From NCBI GenBank assembly GCA_016235555.1, contig JACRKC010000055.1, positions 1-64,000 on the forward strand: a DNA stretch of 64,000 bases, read 5' to 3'. The DNA comes from Verrucomicrobiota bacterium (lineage in GTDB: Bacteria; Verrucomicrobiota; Verrucomicrobiia; Opitutales; Opitutaceae). The translations under genes and the position numbers were made by a program. Shown piece by piece: positions 24,647 through 32,108 of this stretch (position 1 is its first letter; each line of letters starts with the position of its first letter). The notes under the pieces were generated by a model that was not told where the DNA came from, made no database searches, and saw nothing but the letters and a program-made list of their open reading frames with translations.

Positions 24647-26929
24647 ATGTCCCGGCCCATCTACGCCTCGCCACGCTTCAGCCTGCTCACCGCCCTGGCG
24701 GTGATGCTCGGCGTGCTGCTCGGTGAGACGATCGCGACGGCCGCGATCGGTTTCGGCTATCGCATCGTCAGTCTCTTCAGTCTGCACAGCCTCCCCGCCG
24801 CCGATCCGCGCATCACTGCGCTGGTGACCATGCTCGCGAAGTTGCTGACCTGCGCGCTCGTCTCCCATGTGGTGCTACGCCGCGCCGGCGAGACCTGGGA
24901 CGCCGTCGGTCGCGTGCGCTTCACCCCCGGCCTGCTGGTCGTGCCGCTTGTGCCCGTCATCGCCGGCATCGTGATTTTCCTGTCCGAGATCGACAATCTG
25001 CAGCGGGCGTATCCGTGGCTGGATTTCCGCCACCAACTCGACTTCGTGCCCGGGCTCGAAGAGCTGCTTGGCAGCGCCTGGACCGGGCCGCTGCTGACCG
25101 TCGTCGTCGGCCCGATCGTCGAGGAAATCATCTTCCGCGGCCTGATTTTGCGCGGCCTGCTCGGTCGCTGGCGCCCGTGGCTCGCGATCGCGGTGTCGAC
25201 GCTCCTCTTCTCCGCGATCCACCTCAACCTCGCCCAAGCCCCGATCACGCTGATGCTCGGCGCCGTGCTCGGCTGGGTCTACGTGCGCACGCGGTCCATC
25301 GGACTCTGCGCGCTGCTGCACGGGCTCAACAACTCCGCCTCCTACGTTTCCGATTTCGTGCCGTTCGAGGTCGACGGCTTCAACCACGTGCCCGAAGGCG
25401 TGGCCGGCCACGTCTTTCACCCGTGGTGGTTCGATCTCACCGGCGTCGCGCTGTTCATCACAGGCCTCTGGCTCATCCATCGTTTCACCCGCCCGGTCGA
25501 GGCGTGGCGGCGTCCGCCCGTGCCGGAGCCGCCCCTGCTCCCGCCCCGCCCGCTCGCCCCGCCGGTGCTCGCCCAAGACGCAAATCGCGGTTGTCAGCCG
25601 CCGGTTCCTGGCGAACTTTCCCAGCGTATGGCCGCCGAACTCGCCAGCCTCGTCACCTCGATCGCGCAACGCGCCCGCGCGGCATCGCTCGTGCTCGCCA
25701 CGGCGCCGGCCGCCGCCAAGGACGCCGCCCTCGCGAAAATCGCCGACCTCATCGACGCCTCGCACGAGGCCCTGCTCGCCGCCAACGCCCAGGACCTCGC
25801 CTCGCCCGAAGCCGCTGAACTCTCCGCGGCCAGCCGCGAGCGCCTCACGCTCACCGCCGCGAAGCTCACGCATCTCGCCCAATCCGTCCGCGAAGTCATC
25901 GCCCTCCCCGATCCCGTCGGCGCCGAACTCGAAGCGTGGACGCGCCCCAACGGCTTGCGCATCCGCAAGCTCCGCGTGCCCATCGGCGTCATCGGCATCA
26001 TCTACGAATCGCGCCCCAACGTCACCGTCGACTGCGCCGTGCTTTGTTTGAAGAGCGGCAACGCCTCCATTCTCCGCGGCGGCAAGGAGTGCTTTTTCAC
26101 CAACACCGCCCTCGCCGAGCTCATCCGCCAGGCGATCATCGCCGCCGGTCTGCCCGCCGACGCCGTGCAGCTCATTCCCACCACCGACCGCGCCGCGCTC
26201 ACCACGCTCCTCAAGCTCGACACGCTCATCCACTGCATCATCCCCCGCGGCGGCGAAAGCCTCATCCGCTACGTCACCGCCAACTCCACCATCCCCGTCA
26301 TCAAGCACTACACCGGCGTGTGCTTCGTCTACGCCGACCGCGACGCCGATCCCGATCTCGCGGAAAAAATCCTGATCAACGCGAAAACCCAGCGCCCCGG
26401 CGTGTGCAACGCCGCCGAACAACTCCTCGTGCACGCCGCCGTCGCCGACGAACTCCTCCCGCGCCTCGCCTCCGCGCTCCTCGCGAAAAACGTCCAGCTC
26501 CGCTGCGACGCCGCCAGTCTGGCGATCCTGAATCGTTCCCAGCTCTCAACTCTCAACCCTCAACTCTCAACGGCGGTCGCGCCCGCGACCGCCTCCGACT
26601 TCACCGCCGAGTTCCTCGATCTCATCATGGCCGTCCGCGTGGTCGATTCCCTCGAGACGGCCATTGCCACGATTAACCGCGACGGCTCCGCGCACAGCGA
26701 TGTCATTGTGACGCGCGACGAGGCGGCCGCACGGCGTTTCCAAGCCGGCGTCGACAGCGCCGCCGTGTTCTGGAACGCGAGCACGCGCTTCAACGACGGT
26801 TTCGAGTTCGGTTTCGGCGCAGAGATCGGCATCAGCACCGACCGCCTCCACGCCCGCGGCCCCATGGGCCTGCGCGAACTCTGCACCTACAAATTCGTGA
26901 TCGACGGCGATGGCCAGGTGCGCGGCTGA
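24647..26929 (+). CDS. proA: Fusion of CPBP intramembrane protease and gamma-glutamyl phosphate reductase (ProA)
   Basis: One uninterrupted 760-codon frame. Residues 1-285 are a CPBP/CAAX-type membrane protease with about seven helices and its motifs intact: E159-E160 and R164 ('VEEIIFRG'), H192 ('FSAIHLNL') and H225/N228 ('HGLNN'). A Pro-rich linker (about 289-325) leads to a full ProA domain (about 328-760) with catalytic C587 in 'RPGVCNAAE', the second step of proline synthesis. No stop codon separates the parts. Alternatively ProA is made separately from the in-frame ATG at 25628, but the protease frame would still run through. ProB is not nearby. A 16-residue insertion (about 628-643) comes from a repeat. 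I am sure of both domains, less sure that the native product is one chain. Confidence 0.83.
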   Translation: MSRPIYASPRFSLLTALAVMLGVLLGETIATAAIGFGYRIVSLFSLHSLPAADPRITALVTMLAKLLTCALVSHVVLRRAGETWDAVGRVRFTPGLLVVPLVPVIAGIVIFLSEIDNLQRAYPWLDFRHQLDFVPGLEELLGSAWTGPLLTVVVGPIVEEIIFRGLILRGLLGRWRPWLAIAVSTLLFSAIHLNLAQAPITLMLGAVLGWVYVRTRSIGLCALLHGLNNSASYVSDFVPFEVDGFNHVPEGVAGHVFHPWWFDLTGVALFITGLWLIHRFTRPVEAWRRPPVPEPPLLPPRPLAPPVLAQDANRGCQPPVPGELSQRMAAELASLVTSIAQRARAASLVLATAPAAAKDAALAKIADLIDASHEALLAANAQDLASPEAAELSAASRERLTLTAAKLTHLAQSVREVIALPDPVGAELEAWTRPNGLRIRKLRVPIGVIGIIYESRPNVTVDCAVLCLKSGNASILRGGKECFFTNTALAELIRQAIIAAGLPADAVQLIPTTDRAALTTLLKLDTLIHCIIPRGGESLIRYVTANSTIPVIKHYTGVCFVYADRDADPDLAEKILINAKTQRPGVCNAAEQLLVHAAVADELLPRLASALLAKNVQLRCDAASLAILNRSQLSTLNPQLSTAVAPATASDFTAEFLDLIMAVRVVDSLETAIATINRDGSAHSDVIVTRDEAAARRFQAGVDSAAVFWNASTRFNDGFEFGFGAEIGISTDRLHARGPMGLRELCTYKFVIDGDGQVRG
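26544..26571 (+). repeat. Short CTCAAC-type repeat inside the proA domain
   Basis: The phrase CTCTCAACTCTCAACCCTCA plus a further CTCAAC run is a direct repeat of low complexity, translated as SQLSTLNPQLST. It lies in a variable surface segment of ProA just before 'ATASDFTAEFLDLIMAVRVV', where most family members have no insertion. Confidence 0.5.
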
Positions 26930-27235
26930 CGGACGACCGAATTCCGCCGAATCTGCGAGACGTTCCGCCGCCGTTTGGTGGCCGGAGAATCATACCAACC
27001 TCCCGTAGCTTTCAGATTGCCGTTGTAGGCTCGCCCGCTGGGCGGGCGGGCCACCGGCCGGGCCTACAGTCCGAAAGCATGGGGCCGTTGGTATCATTTG
27101 CCCCCGCGAGCCCAACCGTGGCACCGCGGATCAGGTGTTGTTCAGTCGCTCAGGAGATCCCGCCTCGAAAATCGCCGGACGAGGCTTCCGTCGAGTCGGA
27201 CCTCGGTCGGTTGCCAGAAGCGTCGGTGTGCGTTG
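26930..27235. other. Convergent intergenic region
   Basis: This 306-base gap between two converging genes (proA fusion and histidine kinase) has no credible gene. One third is the paired repeat at 26992-27094; the rest is featureless. No intrinsic terminator with a T-run is visible for either gene, so the repeat hairpin may serve that purpose. Confidence 0.5.
26992..27094. repeat. Paired REP palindrome, TACCAAC-ended family, copy 2
   Basis: Ends ATACCAAC and GTTGGTAT with inner inverted GCTTTCAG/CCGAAAGC phrases and the core GGGCGGGCGGGCC-accGGCCGGGCCTAC. The core matches copies at 184-290 and 38286-38396. Confidence 0.75.
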
Positions 27236-28627
27236 CTATTCCACCGGCAATACCAGACGGAAACAGGTGCCTCGTTCATCGCTACGCAGCAGCTCCAGAC
27301 GTCCACCCGCTTGTTGCGCCAGTCGCTGGCTGATGGCCAGCCCGAGTCCGCTGCCGCCAGGTTTGCTGCTGACGCACGGATGAAACAGCCGCGCGCGCAC
27401 GGCCGGCGGCAACCCGCCGCCCTGATCCTCCACGTAGAATTCCACCTGGCGATCCGGGGCGGCCCGGCTGCCGATGCGCACGGCGGCGTTGGCCGGAGAG
27501 GCCTCGGCGGCGTTGTGCAGCAGATTCTGCAACACCAGGGCGGCGAGGTTCGCACGCCGACCCGGCAATACCGCCGGGTGGGCCTCGCCCAGCTCAAGCC
27601 GGCAAGCCCTCCGCTCGGCGACGGAGCGAACCTTGGCCAGGGCGATTTCGACGACGTCAGCGCAACTCAGCTCGAAGTGCCCGCCGTGCTGCTCATCACG
27701 CAAAACCGCCACGACATCATTGATCATCGTGCGCAGTCGGCGTGTCAGTTCGCTGGCCGCGGCGAGTTCCGCGCCACTCTCGGCCCCGCCCGCTGATTCG
27801 GCCTGGCTGGCGACGAAGAGCTCCAGACCCGCCACCGGGTTTTTGATCTCGTGAATCAGGTGGGCGGTTACTGCACCAAGGGCCGACGTCTTGGCGGCCA
27901 GCACCAATTCACGATTAGCCCGCTCAAGATCCTCACCCCGGGCGGCCAGTTCACGACTTGCCGCCGCGAGTCGGCGAAACGCCCAGGCCAAAGCCGACGC
28001 AATGACCAATGCGCCGGCCCCCCAGGCCAGCACCGCCTGCGTGGCCAGTCGCCGGTCCAGGGCCGAGAACTCATTGGCCAGGTCCGCGCCATCCATCCAG
28101 AATTGCGCGGCGCCCTCGAGCCTGGCGCCGACCGCCCGGCGCAGCGGCGCCCAGACTTCGAGGACCGGGATATCCGCTCCGGAAGCGGCGGCGACCGGAA
28201 GAAAATCGACCGGCAGCGTATGCGCATCACGCCGGTGCAGCCGCGTGACCGGGAGACCACCTGCCAGCCGTTGCCAGTCGGTCTCCGCCGGGGGCGCCTC
28301 GGACCAAAATGGCAGGCCGCCCTCAAATTGGCGCTCCCGGTCAAACACGCGGATCAAGAACACGCCCCGTAGTTTTGACGTCTGCAAGACTGCCGCCAGC
28401 AGTTCGCCGGGAGTATCGGCATTCCCTTCCGCCGCACTGTTCGCCAGTTGCATCGTGGCGACATTCGCCACGAACGCGCCCTCATGAGCGAGAATCTGCT
28501 CCTGCAGGCGGGCTCGCGTCTGCCAGGTCACAAACGCGACGACGGCCGCAAACACCCCCAGCGTCAGCGTGAGCACGACGACGTAGGTGACGCGCCCGGA
28601 TCGACGGGGCTGGCGAGCGGCGGACAT
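27236..28627 (-). CDS. Membrane sensor histidine kinase (NtrB-like)
   Basis: This 463-residue kinase has TM1 at about 13-33, an extracytoplasmic sensor of about 160 residues with no named fold that I recognise, and TM2 at about 198-217. It continues with a short coiled segment, phospho-acceptor H259 in 'HLIHEIKNP', N-box 'NLLHNAAEA' (368-376), 'DQGGGLP' and 'GGSGLGL' (424-430). The H-box type and the sigma-54 regulator at 30506-31909 in the same cluster suggest they are partners. Its gene follows the outer-membrane protein gene by 15 bases on the same strand, so the two are probably one transcript. ATG 28627 gives a short cytoplasmic tail before TM1. The signal is unknown; the context suggests an envelope condition. 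Confidence 0.85.
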   Translation of the reverse strand: MSAARQPRRSGRVTYVVVLTLTLGVFAAVVAFVTWQTRARLQEQILAHEGAFVANVATMQLANSAAEGNADTPGELLAAVLQTSKLRGVFLIRVFDRERQFEGGLPFWSEAPPAETDWQRLAGGLPVTRLHRRDAHTLPVDFLPVAAASGADIPVLEVWAPLRRAVGARLEGAAQFWMDGADLANEFSALDRRLATQAVLAWGAGALVIASALAWAFRRLAAASRELAARGEDLERANRELVLAAKTSALGAVTAHLIHEIKNPVAGLELFVASQAESAGGAESGAELAAASELTRRLRTMINDVVAVLRDEQHGGHFELSCADVVEIALAKVRSVAERRACRLELGEAHPAVLPGRRANLAALVLQNLLHNAAEASPANAAVRIGSRAAPDRQVEFYVEDQGGGLPPAVRARLFHPCVSSKPGGSGLGLAISQRLAQQAGGRLELLRSDERGTCFRLVLPVE

Positions 28628-28642
28628 TGCAGTCTTTACGGC

Positions 28643-29842
28643 TCATTTCTCCCAACTCCAGGTCGCTCCGAGCAAGCCTTCGTTCATCCGATACGACGCA
28701 ATCGCGTCGTTGCAGCGGCTGCGCTCCCACAAATAACTCGCAGACACGCTCCAACGGTCGGACAGCTTTCGCTCCACCTGCAGTTCGATCGCGAACTGCT
28801 CCTTGACCCGCAACGGCGGCGCAATGCCGACGCCCACGGTCATCAACTCGAAGTCGCGCCGCTTGGCGGTGCCATCGAACCGCACGGCCCACGTGTCCGA
28901 TTCCCACTGCAACCGCTGTCGGACCCGCTCCTGGCGGTAGTTGAAATAACCCGAACCGTTATCCGCATACTCCAGGCGGGCGAATCGGCTCGAGGTCTTC
29001 CAGTGTCCGGCAGCATCGAGTCTGAAATCAAACCGCACTTCAGCCTCGCGTTCAGTGATGCGCAGCTCCGTGCCGGCGAGCGGCCGCCCTCCGGCGGAGT
29101 ATTGCTCCCGGCTGGAGAATCGCCGGCGGCTGTGATTGCCCATGACCCGGGCCTCAAATCGTTCGGCCGGCTTCCAACCGAACTGCAACGTGCCCTCCTC
29201 GACCCGGGCGTTGTAGACTCCATCCCGGTGGCGCTCGCTCTTGGGGCCGCCCTGCACCTCGATCCACCACCACGGACGAGGCGCCCAGCGAACCGTGGCC
29301 GGGAGCATCGCGACCGTCTTCTTGCTCGCGACCACGATCCGCTGCACGTCGGTGTCCGACACGTCGAGGACCTGGTCGAAATAGAGCCCGTTGACGTTGA
29401 GCGCGACTCCGAACGAATCATCCTTCCGGTAACGCCACTCCGTTACGATCGACGCCTCCCCTTCATGATCGACCACGTTTCTCCGGAAATAGCGGGTGCC
29501 TTCGGCCCGCACCAGTGCGAAGTAATCAAACCCGCGATCCGGCAGGAGCGGCAGTCGCCAGAGGAAAAAATCCGCCCCGCCCCGCACCAGTCCGCTGGCC
29601 TGCGGATCAGTGTGGCTCAGAATGACGTTGTCTTTGTAGCCGACGCCCGTGCGCGCGGTGGCCGAGAATTTCCACCGTGGCATGGCCTCGAGGAGCGCGC
29701 GCACCTCGACCGGCAGGTCGCCCGCCTGACCGGAGGCCGGTTCAGCGCGGAGGGAAGCTGACACCGCCGCCCAGCCGACCGCCGACAAGGTCAGGCGCAG
29801 CGCGCGCAAAACTGGGGTGGATGGCCGGATGAGGAGGGACAA
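28643..29842 (-). CDS. Predicted outer-membrane beta-barrel protein
   Basis: A protein of about 400 residues of unknown family. After a probable signal peptide it consists of alternating hydrophobic/charged strands rich in aromatics ('FDYFALVRAEGTRYF', 'WWWIEVQGGPKSERHRDG', 'QRLQWESDTWAVRFDG') and ends in '...LLGATWSWEK', as expected for a 16-18-strand barrel. The start is uncertain because no ATG or GTG fits: TTG codons at 29902, 29842 and 29809 are candidates. The first lies only three bases beyond a terminator hairpin, so I favour one of the later two. It lies 15 bases ahead of the histidine kinase gene. A channel or envelope-integrity role is only a guess. Confidence 0.6.
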   Translation of the reverse strand: MSLLIRPSTPVLRALRLTLSAVGWAAVSASLRAEPASGQAGDLPVEVRALLEAMPRWKFSATARTGVGYKDNVILSHTDPQASGLVRGGADFFLWRLPLLPDRGFDYFALVRAEGTRYFRRNVVDHEGEASIVTEWRYRKDDSFGVALNVNGLYFDQVLDVSDTDVQRIVVASKKTVAMLPATVRWAPRPWWWIEVQGGPKSERHRDGVYNARVEEGTLQFGWKPAERFEARVMGNHSRRRFSSREQYSAGGRPLAGTELRITEREAEVRFDFRLDAAGHWKTSSRFARLEYADNGSGYFNYRQERVRQRLQWESDTWAVRFDGTAKRRDFELMTVGVGIAPPLRVKEQFAIELQVERKLSDRWSVSASYLWERSRCNDAIASYRMNEGLLGATWSWEK

Positions 29843-29904
29843 GCGTGACGGCGGACGACAGACCGCCGGATTGAAATCAGGTTCGAGCGCGCGGGTTGAC
29901 AACG

Positions 29905-29936
29905 AAAAAGGCAGCCACCCGTAGGTGACTGCCTTT
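29905..29936 (-). terminator. Intrinsic terminator after the coiled-coil gene
   Basis: On the minus strand, a 13-bp stem (AAAGGCAGTCACC / GGTGGCTGCCTTT, one mismatch) with a four-base loop is followed by a short T-run. It ends the transcript of the small gene at 29960-30334 and separates it from the downstream outer-membrane protein gene. Confidence 0.8.
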
Positions 29937-29959
29937 GATTAACATTACGCCGAAAAGTC

Positions 29960-30334
29960 TTAGCGACCGCCGGGCCGGCCCGAATTTTCCCGGAGCTTGC
30001 GCGCCTCGTCCCGCTGCGCCTTGCCGAGTTCGCGCATGGCCTCGGCAAAATCCTTCTGCTGCTGCTGCATCTGTTCCAAAATCTTCTTCCGGTTCTCCTC
30101 CGTCGCTCCTTTCAACTGATCGAGCAGTTTTTGCCGGTCCGCCAGCATCCCGTCGCGCTGCTTCGAAAGCTGGTCGATGAGCTTCTGAATGTCGGCCGAC
30201 GAACTGCCTGCCGCTTTCGCCTTTTCCGCGGCGGCCGACTTGTCCGCCGCCGGCTTGTCGGCCGCCGACACCGCCGTCACACCCGCGACGGCGAAGGCGC
30301 CGGCGAGCAAGAGACGTTTGACAGTGGTGTTCAT
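29960..30334 (-). CDS. Small secreted coiled-coil protein behind a sigma-54 promoter
   Basis: A 124-residue protein of no family I know. A clear signal peptide (about 1-24, 'KRLLLAGAFAVAGVTAVSA') is followed by an Ala/Lys-rich stretch and a long charged helix (about 45-115) with heptad character, rich in Gln, Glu, Lys and Arg ('QMQQQQKDFAEAMREL'), ending in a Gly/Arg tail. It should lie in the periplasm, perhaps as an extended helical chaperone-like or lipoprotein-like rod. A near-consensus -24/-12 site lies about 43 bases upstream and an intrinsic terminator follows, so it forms its own transcript. The adjacent NtrC-type regulator is the natural activator. The longer frame upstream to 30430 would include the promoter and is rejected. 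Confidence 0.7.
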   Translation of the reverse strand: MNTTVKRLLLAGAFAVAGVTAVSAADKPAADKSAAAEKAKAAGSSSADIQKLIDQLSKQRDGMLADRQKLLDQLKGATEENRKKILEQMQQQQKDFAEAMRELGKAQRDEARKLRENSGRPGGR

Positions 30335-30376
30335 CGGTTGCGGTCGAATGGACGGTCTGAGTTGCACCAGTTTGTT

Positions 30377-30392
30377 TGCAGCCGACGTGCCA
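30377..30392 (-). promoter_or_regulatory. Sigma-54 (-24/-12) promoter
   Basis: The minus strand reads TGGCACGTCGGCTGCA. Against the sigma-54 consensus TGGCACG-N4-TTGCA only one base differs (C for the first T of the -12 box), and the GG-to-GC spacing is exact. Transcription would start near position 30366, about 30 bases before the ATG of the coiled-coil gene. A gene for a sigma-54 activator lies about 115 bases upstream. Confidence 0.8.
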
Positions 30393-30505
30393 AGCGCACC
30401 GATTTTCGTTTCACCGCTGATTATCAACATCTAGCAGTTTTCCCGTCGTTTCGCATTCGTCATAATTCTTGGGAAATTTCCCCAAGACAGGAAATCGCCC
30501 GCGGC

Positions 30506-31909
30506 TTATTCCCCAGCCGGCGGTTCCTCTTTGAGGCCTTTCAGCCGGTAGCGCACCACGTCCCGTGAGACGCCAAGCAGGCGAGCCGCAGCCGAGACAT
30601 TGCCGTCGGTCTGGCGCACCGCTTGGGCGACCAGGTGATCAATGGCGGTCTCGAGCGAAAAACCGGACTCGGGAAACACGAAACCGGCCCGCAGCCAGGC
30701 GGCATTCGCATCGCCATCGACACCACCCGCCGAACCCAAGTGGGAAAAAAGCAGTCCGCGATCCTCCCCGAAAACAACGGCACGCTCCACTTCGTGCGCG
30801 AGCTCGCGGACATTACCCGGCCAGGCGTGGCCGCGGAGCCGGACGCGCCCCTCGGCGGGGATCACCGATGGCTTCAAGCCGTAACGCTTGCAGACACGGC
30901 CGAGCAGTTCCTCCGCGAGCGTGACGACGTCCTCCCCGCGTTCGCGGAGCGGCGGCAGCTTCACCCGGAACAGATCGAGCCGGTGGTAGAGATCCTCGCG
31001 AAATTTGCCCTCCTGCGAAAGCGAAAGGAGGTCGGCGTTGGTCGCCGCGATGATGCGCACATCCACCGGAATCGTGCGACTCGCACCCACGCGGCGCAGT
31101 GCCCGGTCCTCCAGCACGGTGAGCAGCTTGGCCTGCAACGGCAGCGCCAGGCTCGGCAACTCGTCGAGGAACAGCGTGCCGCCGTCCGCCGCCTCCATCA
31201 GGCCGATGCGGGCGGCCTTGGCGTCGGTAAACGCGCCGCGCTCGTGGCCGAAGAGTTCGGCCTCGGCGAGCGCCTCGGGCAGTGCGGAACAGTTGAGCTC
31301 CACCAGCGGCCCATCGGCGCGCGGGCCTTGCCGGTGAATCCAGCGCGCGATCGCGGTCTTGCCGGTGCCGGTCTCGCCTTCGATCAGCACGGGCGGCAGG
31401 TGGTTCGCCAGCCGGCGGTCGGCCGCGGTGATGCGCAGCAACTGCTCCTGCACCCCGGCGAGGCTGCGTCCGAACACGAGCTCCGACTCCTGCCCGCGCC
31501 GGAATTCATCCGCGCGTTTCGCCTGCTGGCTGCGCCGTGCCTGGGCAAAGCGCACCGGCAGCTCTTCGGGATCGAACGGCTTGACCAGATAATCCGCTGC
31601 GCCCGCACGCACCGCCTCGACCGCCCCGGCCACCCCGCCCTCGGCGGTCATCACCACGATGCTCGCCGTGGCGGGAAACACCTTTTCGCGCAGCAAGTCG
31701 GTGCCGCGCCCGTCCGGCAGGTTGACGTCGAGCAGCGCCGCGTCGAAGGCCATCGACTCCGCCGCGCGGCGCGCATCCGCCACGACGCCGACGGCGGTCA
31801 CCTCGGCACCGAGCTTCTCGAGGAACCCGGCCAGCCGCTTCCGCAACAACACCTCGTCCTCAAGCAAGAGGATGCTCCAGCCGGCGCAGGGTGATTGGTT
31901 CGAGGCCAT
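30506..31909 (-). CDS. NtrC-family sigma-54-dependent response regulator
   Basis: This 467-residue activator has three domains. The receiver (about 10-125) has phospho-acceptor D61, T88 and K110. The AAA+ domain (about 145-375) has Walker A 'GETGTGKT' (178-185) and Walker B 'GGTLFLDE' (243-250). A Fis-type helix-turn-helix ('SAAARLLGVSRDVVRYRL') lies near the C-terminus. The loop that contacts sigma-54 reads GAFTDA (225-230) instead of the classical GAFTGA. The histidine kinase in the same cluster is the likely partner, and the -24/-12 promoter of the adjacent coiled-coil gene is the most likely target. ATG 31909 starts right before the receiver fold. Confidence 0.9.
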   Translation of the reverse strand: MASNQSPCAGWSILLLEDEVLLRKRLAGFLEKLGAEVTAVGVVADARRAAESMAFDAALLDVNLPDGRGTDLLREKVFPATASIVVMTAEGGVAGAVEAVRAGAADYLVKPFDPEELPVRFAQARRSQQAKRADEFRRGQESELVFGRSLAGVQEQLLRITAADRRLANHLPPVLIEGETGTGKTAIARWIHRQGPRADGPLVELNCSALPEALAEAELFGHERGAFTDAKAARIGLMEAADGGTLFLDELPSLALPLQAKLLTVLEDRALRRVGASRTIPVDVRIIAATNADLLSLSQEGKFREDLYHRLDLFRVKLPPLRERGEDVVTLAEELLGRVCKRYGLKPSVIPAEGRVRLRGHAWPGNVRELAHEVERAVVFGEDRGLLFSHLGSAGGVDGDANAAWLRAGFVFPESGFSLETAIDHLVAQAVRQTDGNVSAAARLLGVSRDVVRYRLKGLKEEPPAGE

Positions 31910-32010
31910 GAGTAAGCTTGTTGGCTAGCAGGTGTTATCGAAAACGCTACCGCGAATTGAGACACTCACAGATTCGCGCTGCATCCGCCGGTTCCCCGTG
32001 TGGCACGCGG

Positions 32011-32045
32011 AAAAAAAAGCCGCCCGGATTGCTCCGGGCGGCTTG
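32011..32045 (-). terminator. Intrinsic terminator of rpsA
   Basis: On the minus strand an 11-bp perfect stem (AGCCGCCCGGA / TCCGGGCGGCT) with a four-base loop is followed by eight T residues. It lies about 65 bases after the rpsA stop codon. Confidence 0.9.
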
Positions 32046-32056
32046 AGAATTTCGGT

Positions 32057-32105
32057 GTGGCTACGGCGTCTCGCCGCAGAATCACCGGCGGGACGCCGGT
32101 GCCAC
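32057..32105. repeat. Paired REP, GTGGC-foot family, between rpsA and its terminator
   Basis: Ends GTGGC and GCCAC enclose two hairpins, CGGCG-tct-CGCCG and CACCGGCG-gga-CGCCGGTG. The layout matches the element at 9672-9729 although the stems differ. Confidence 0.6.
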
Positions 32106-32108
32106 TAC

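Noticed and set aside
31960-32000. A sigma-54 site upstream of the NtrC-like gene itself
   Set aside because: No TGGCAC-N5-TTGCA-like spacing was found in this stretch. Only the site at 30377-30392 fits.
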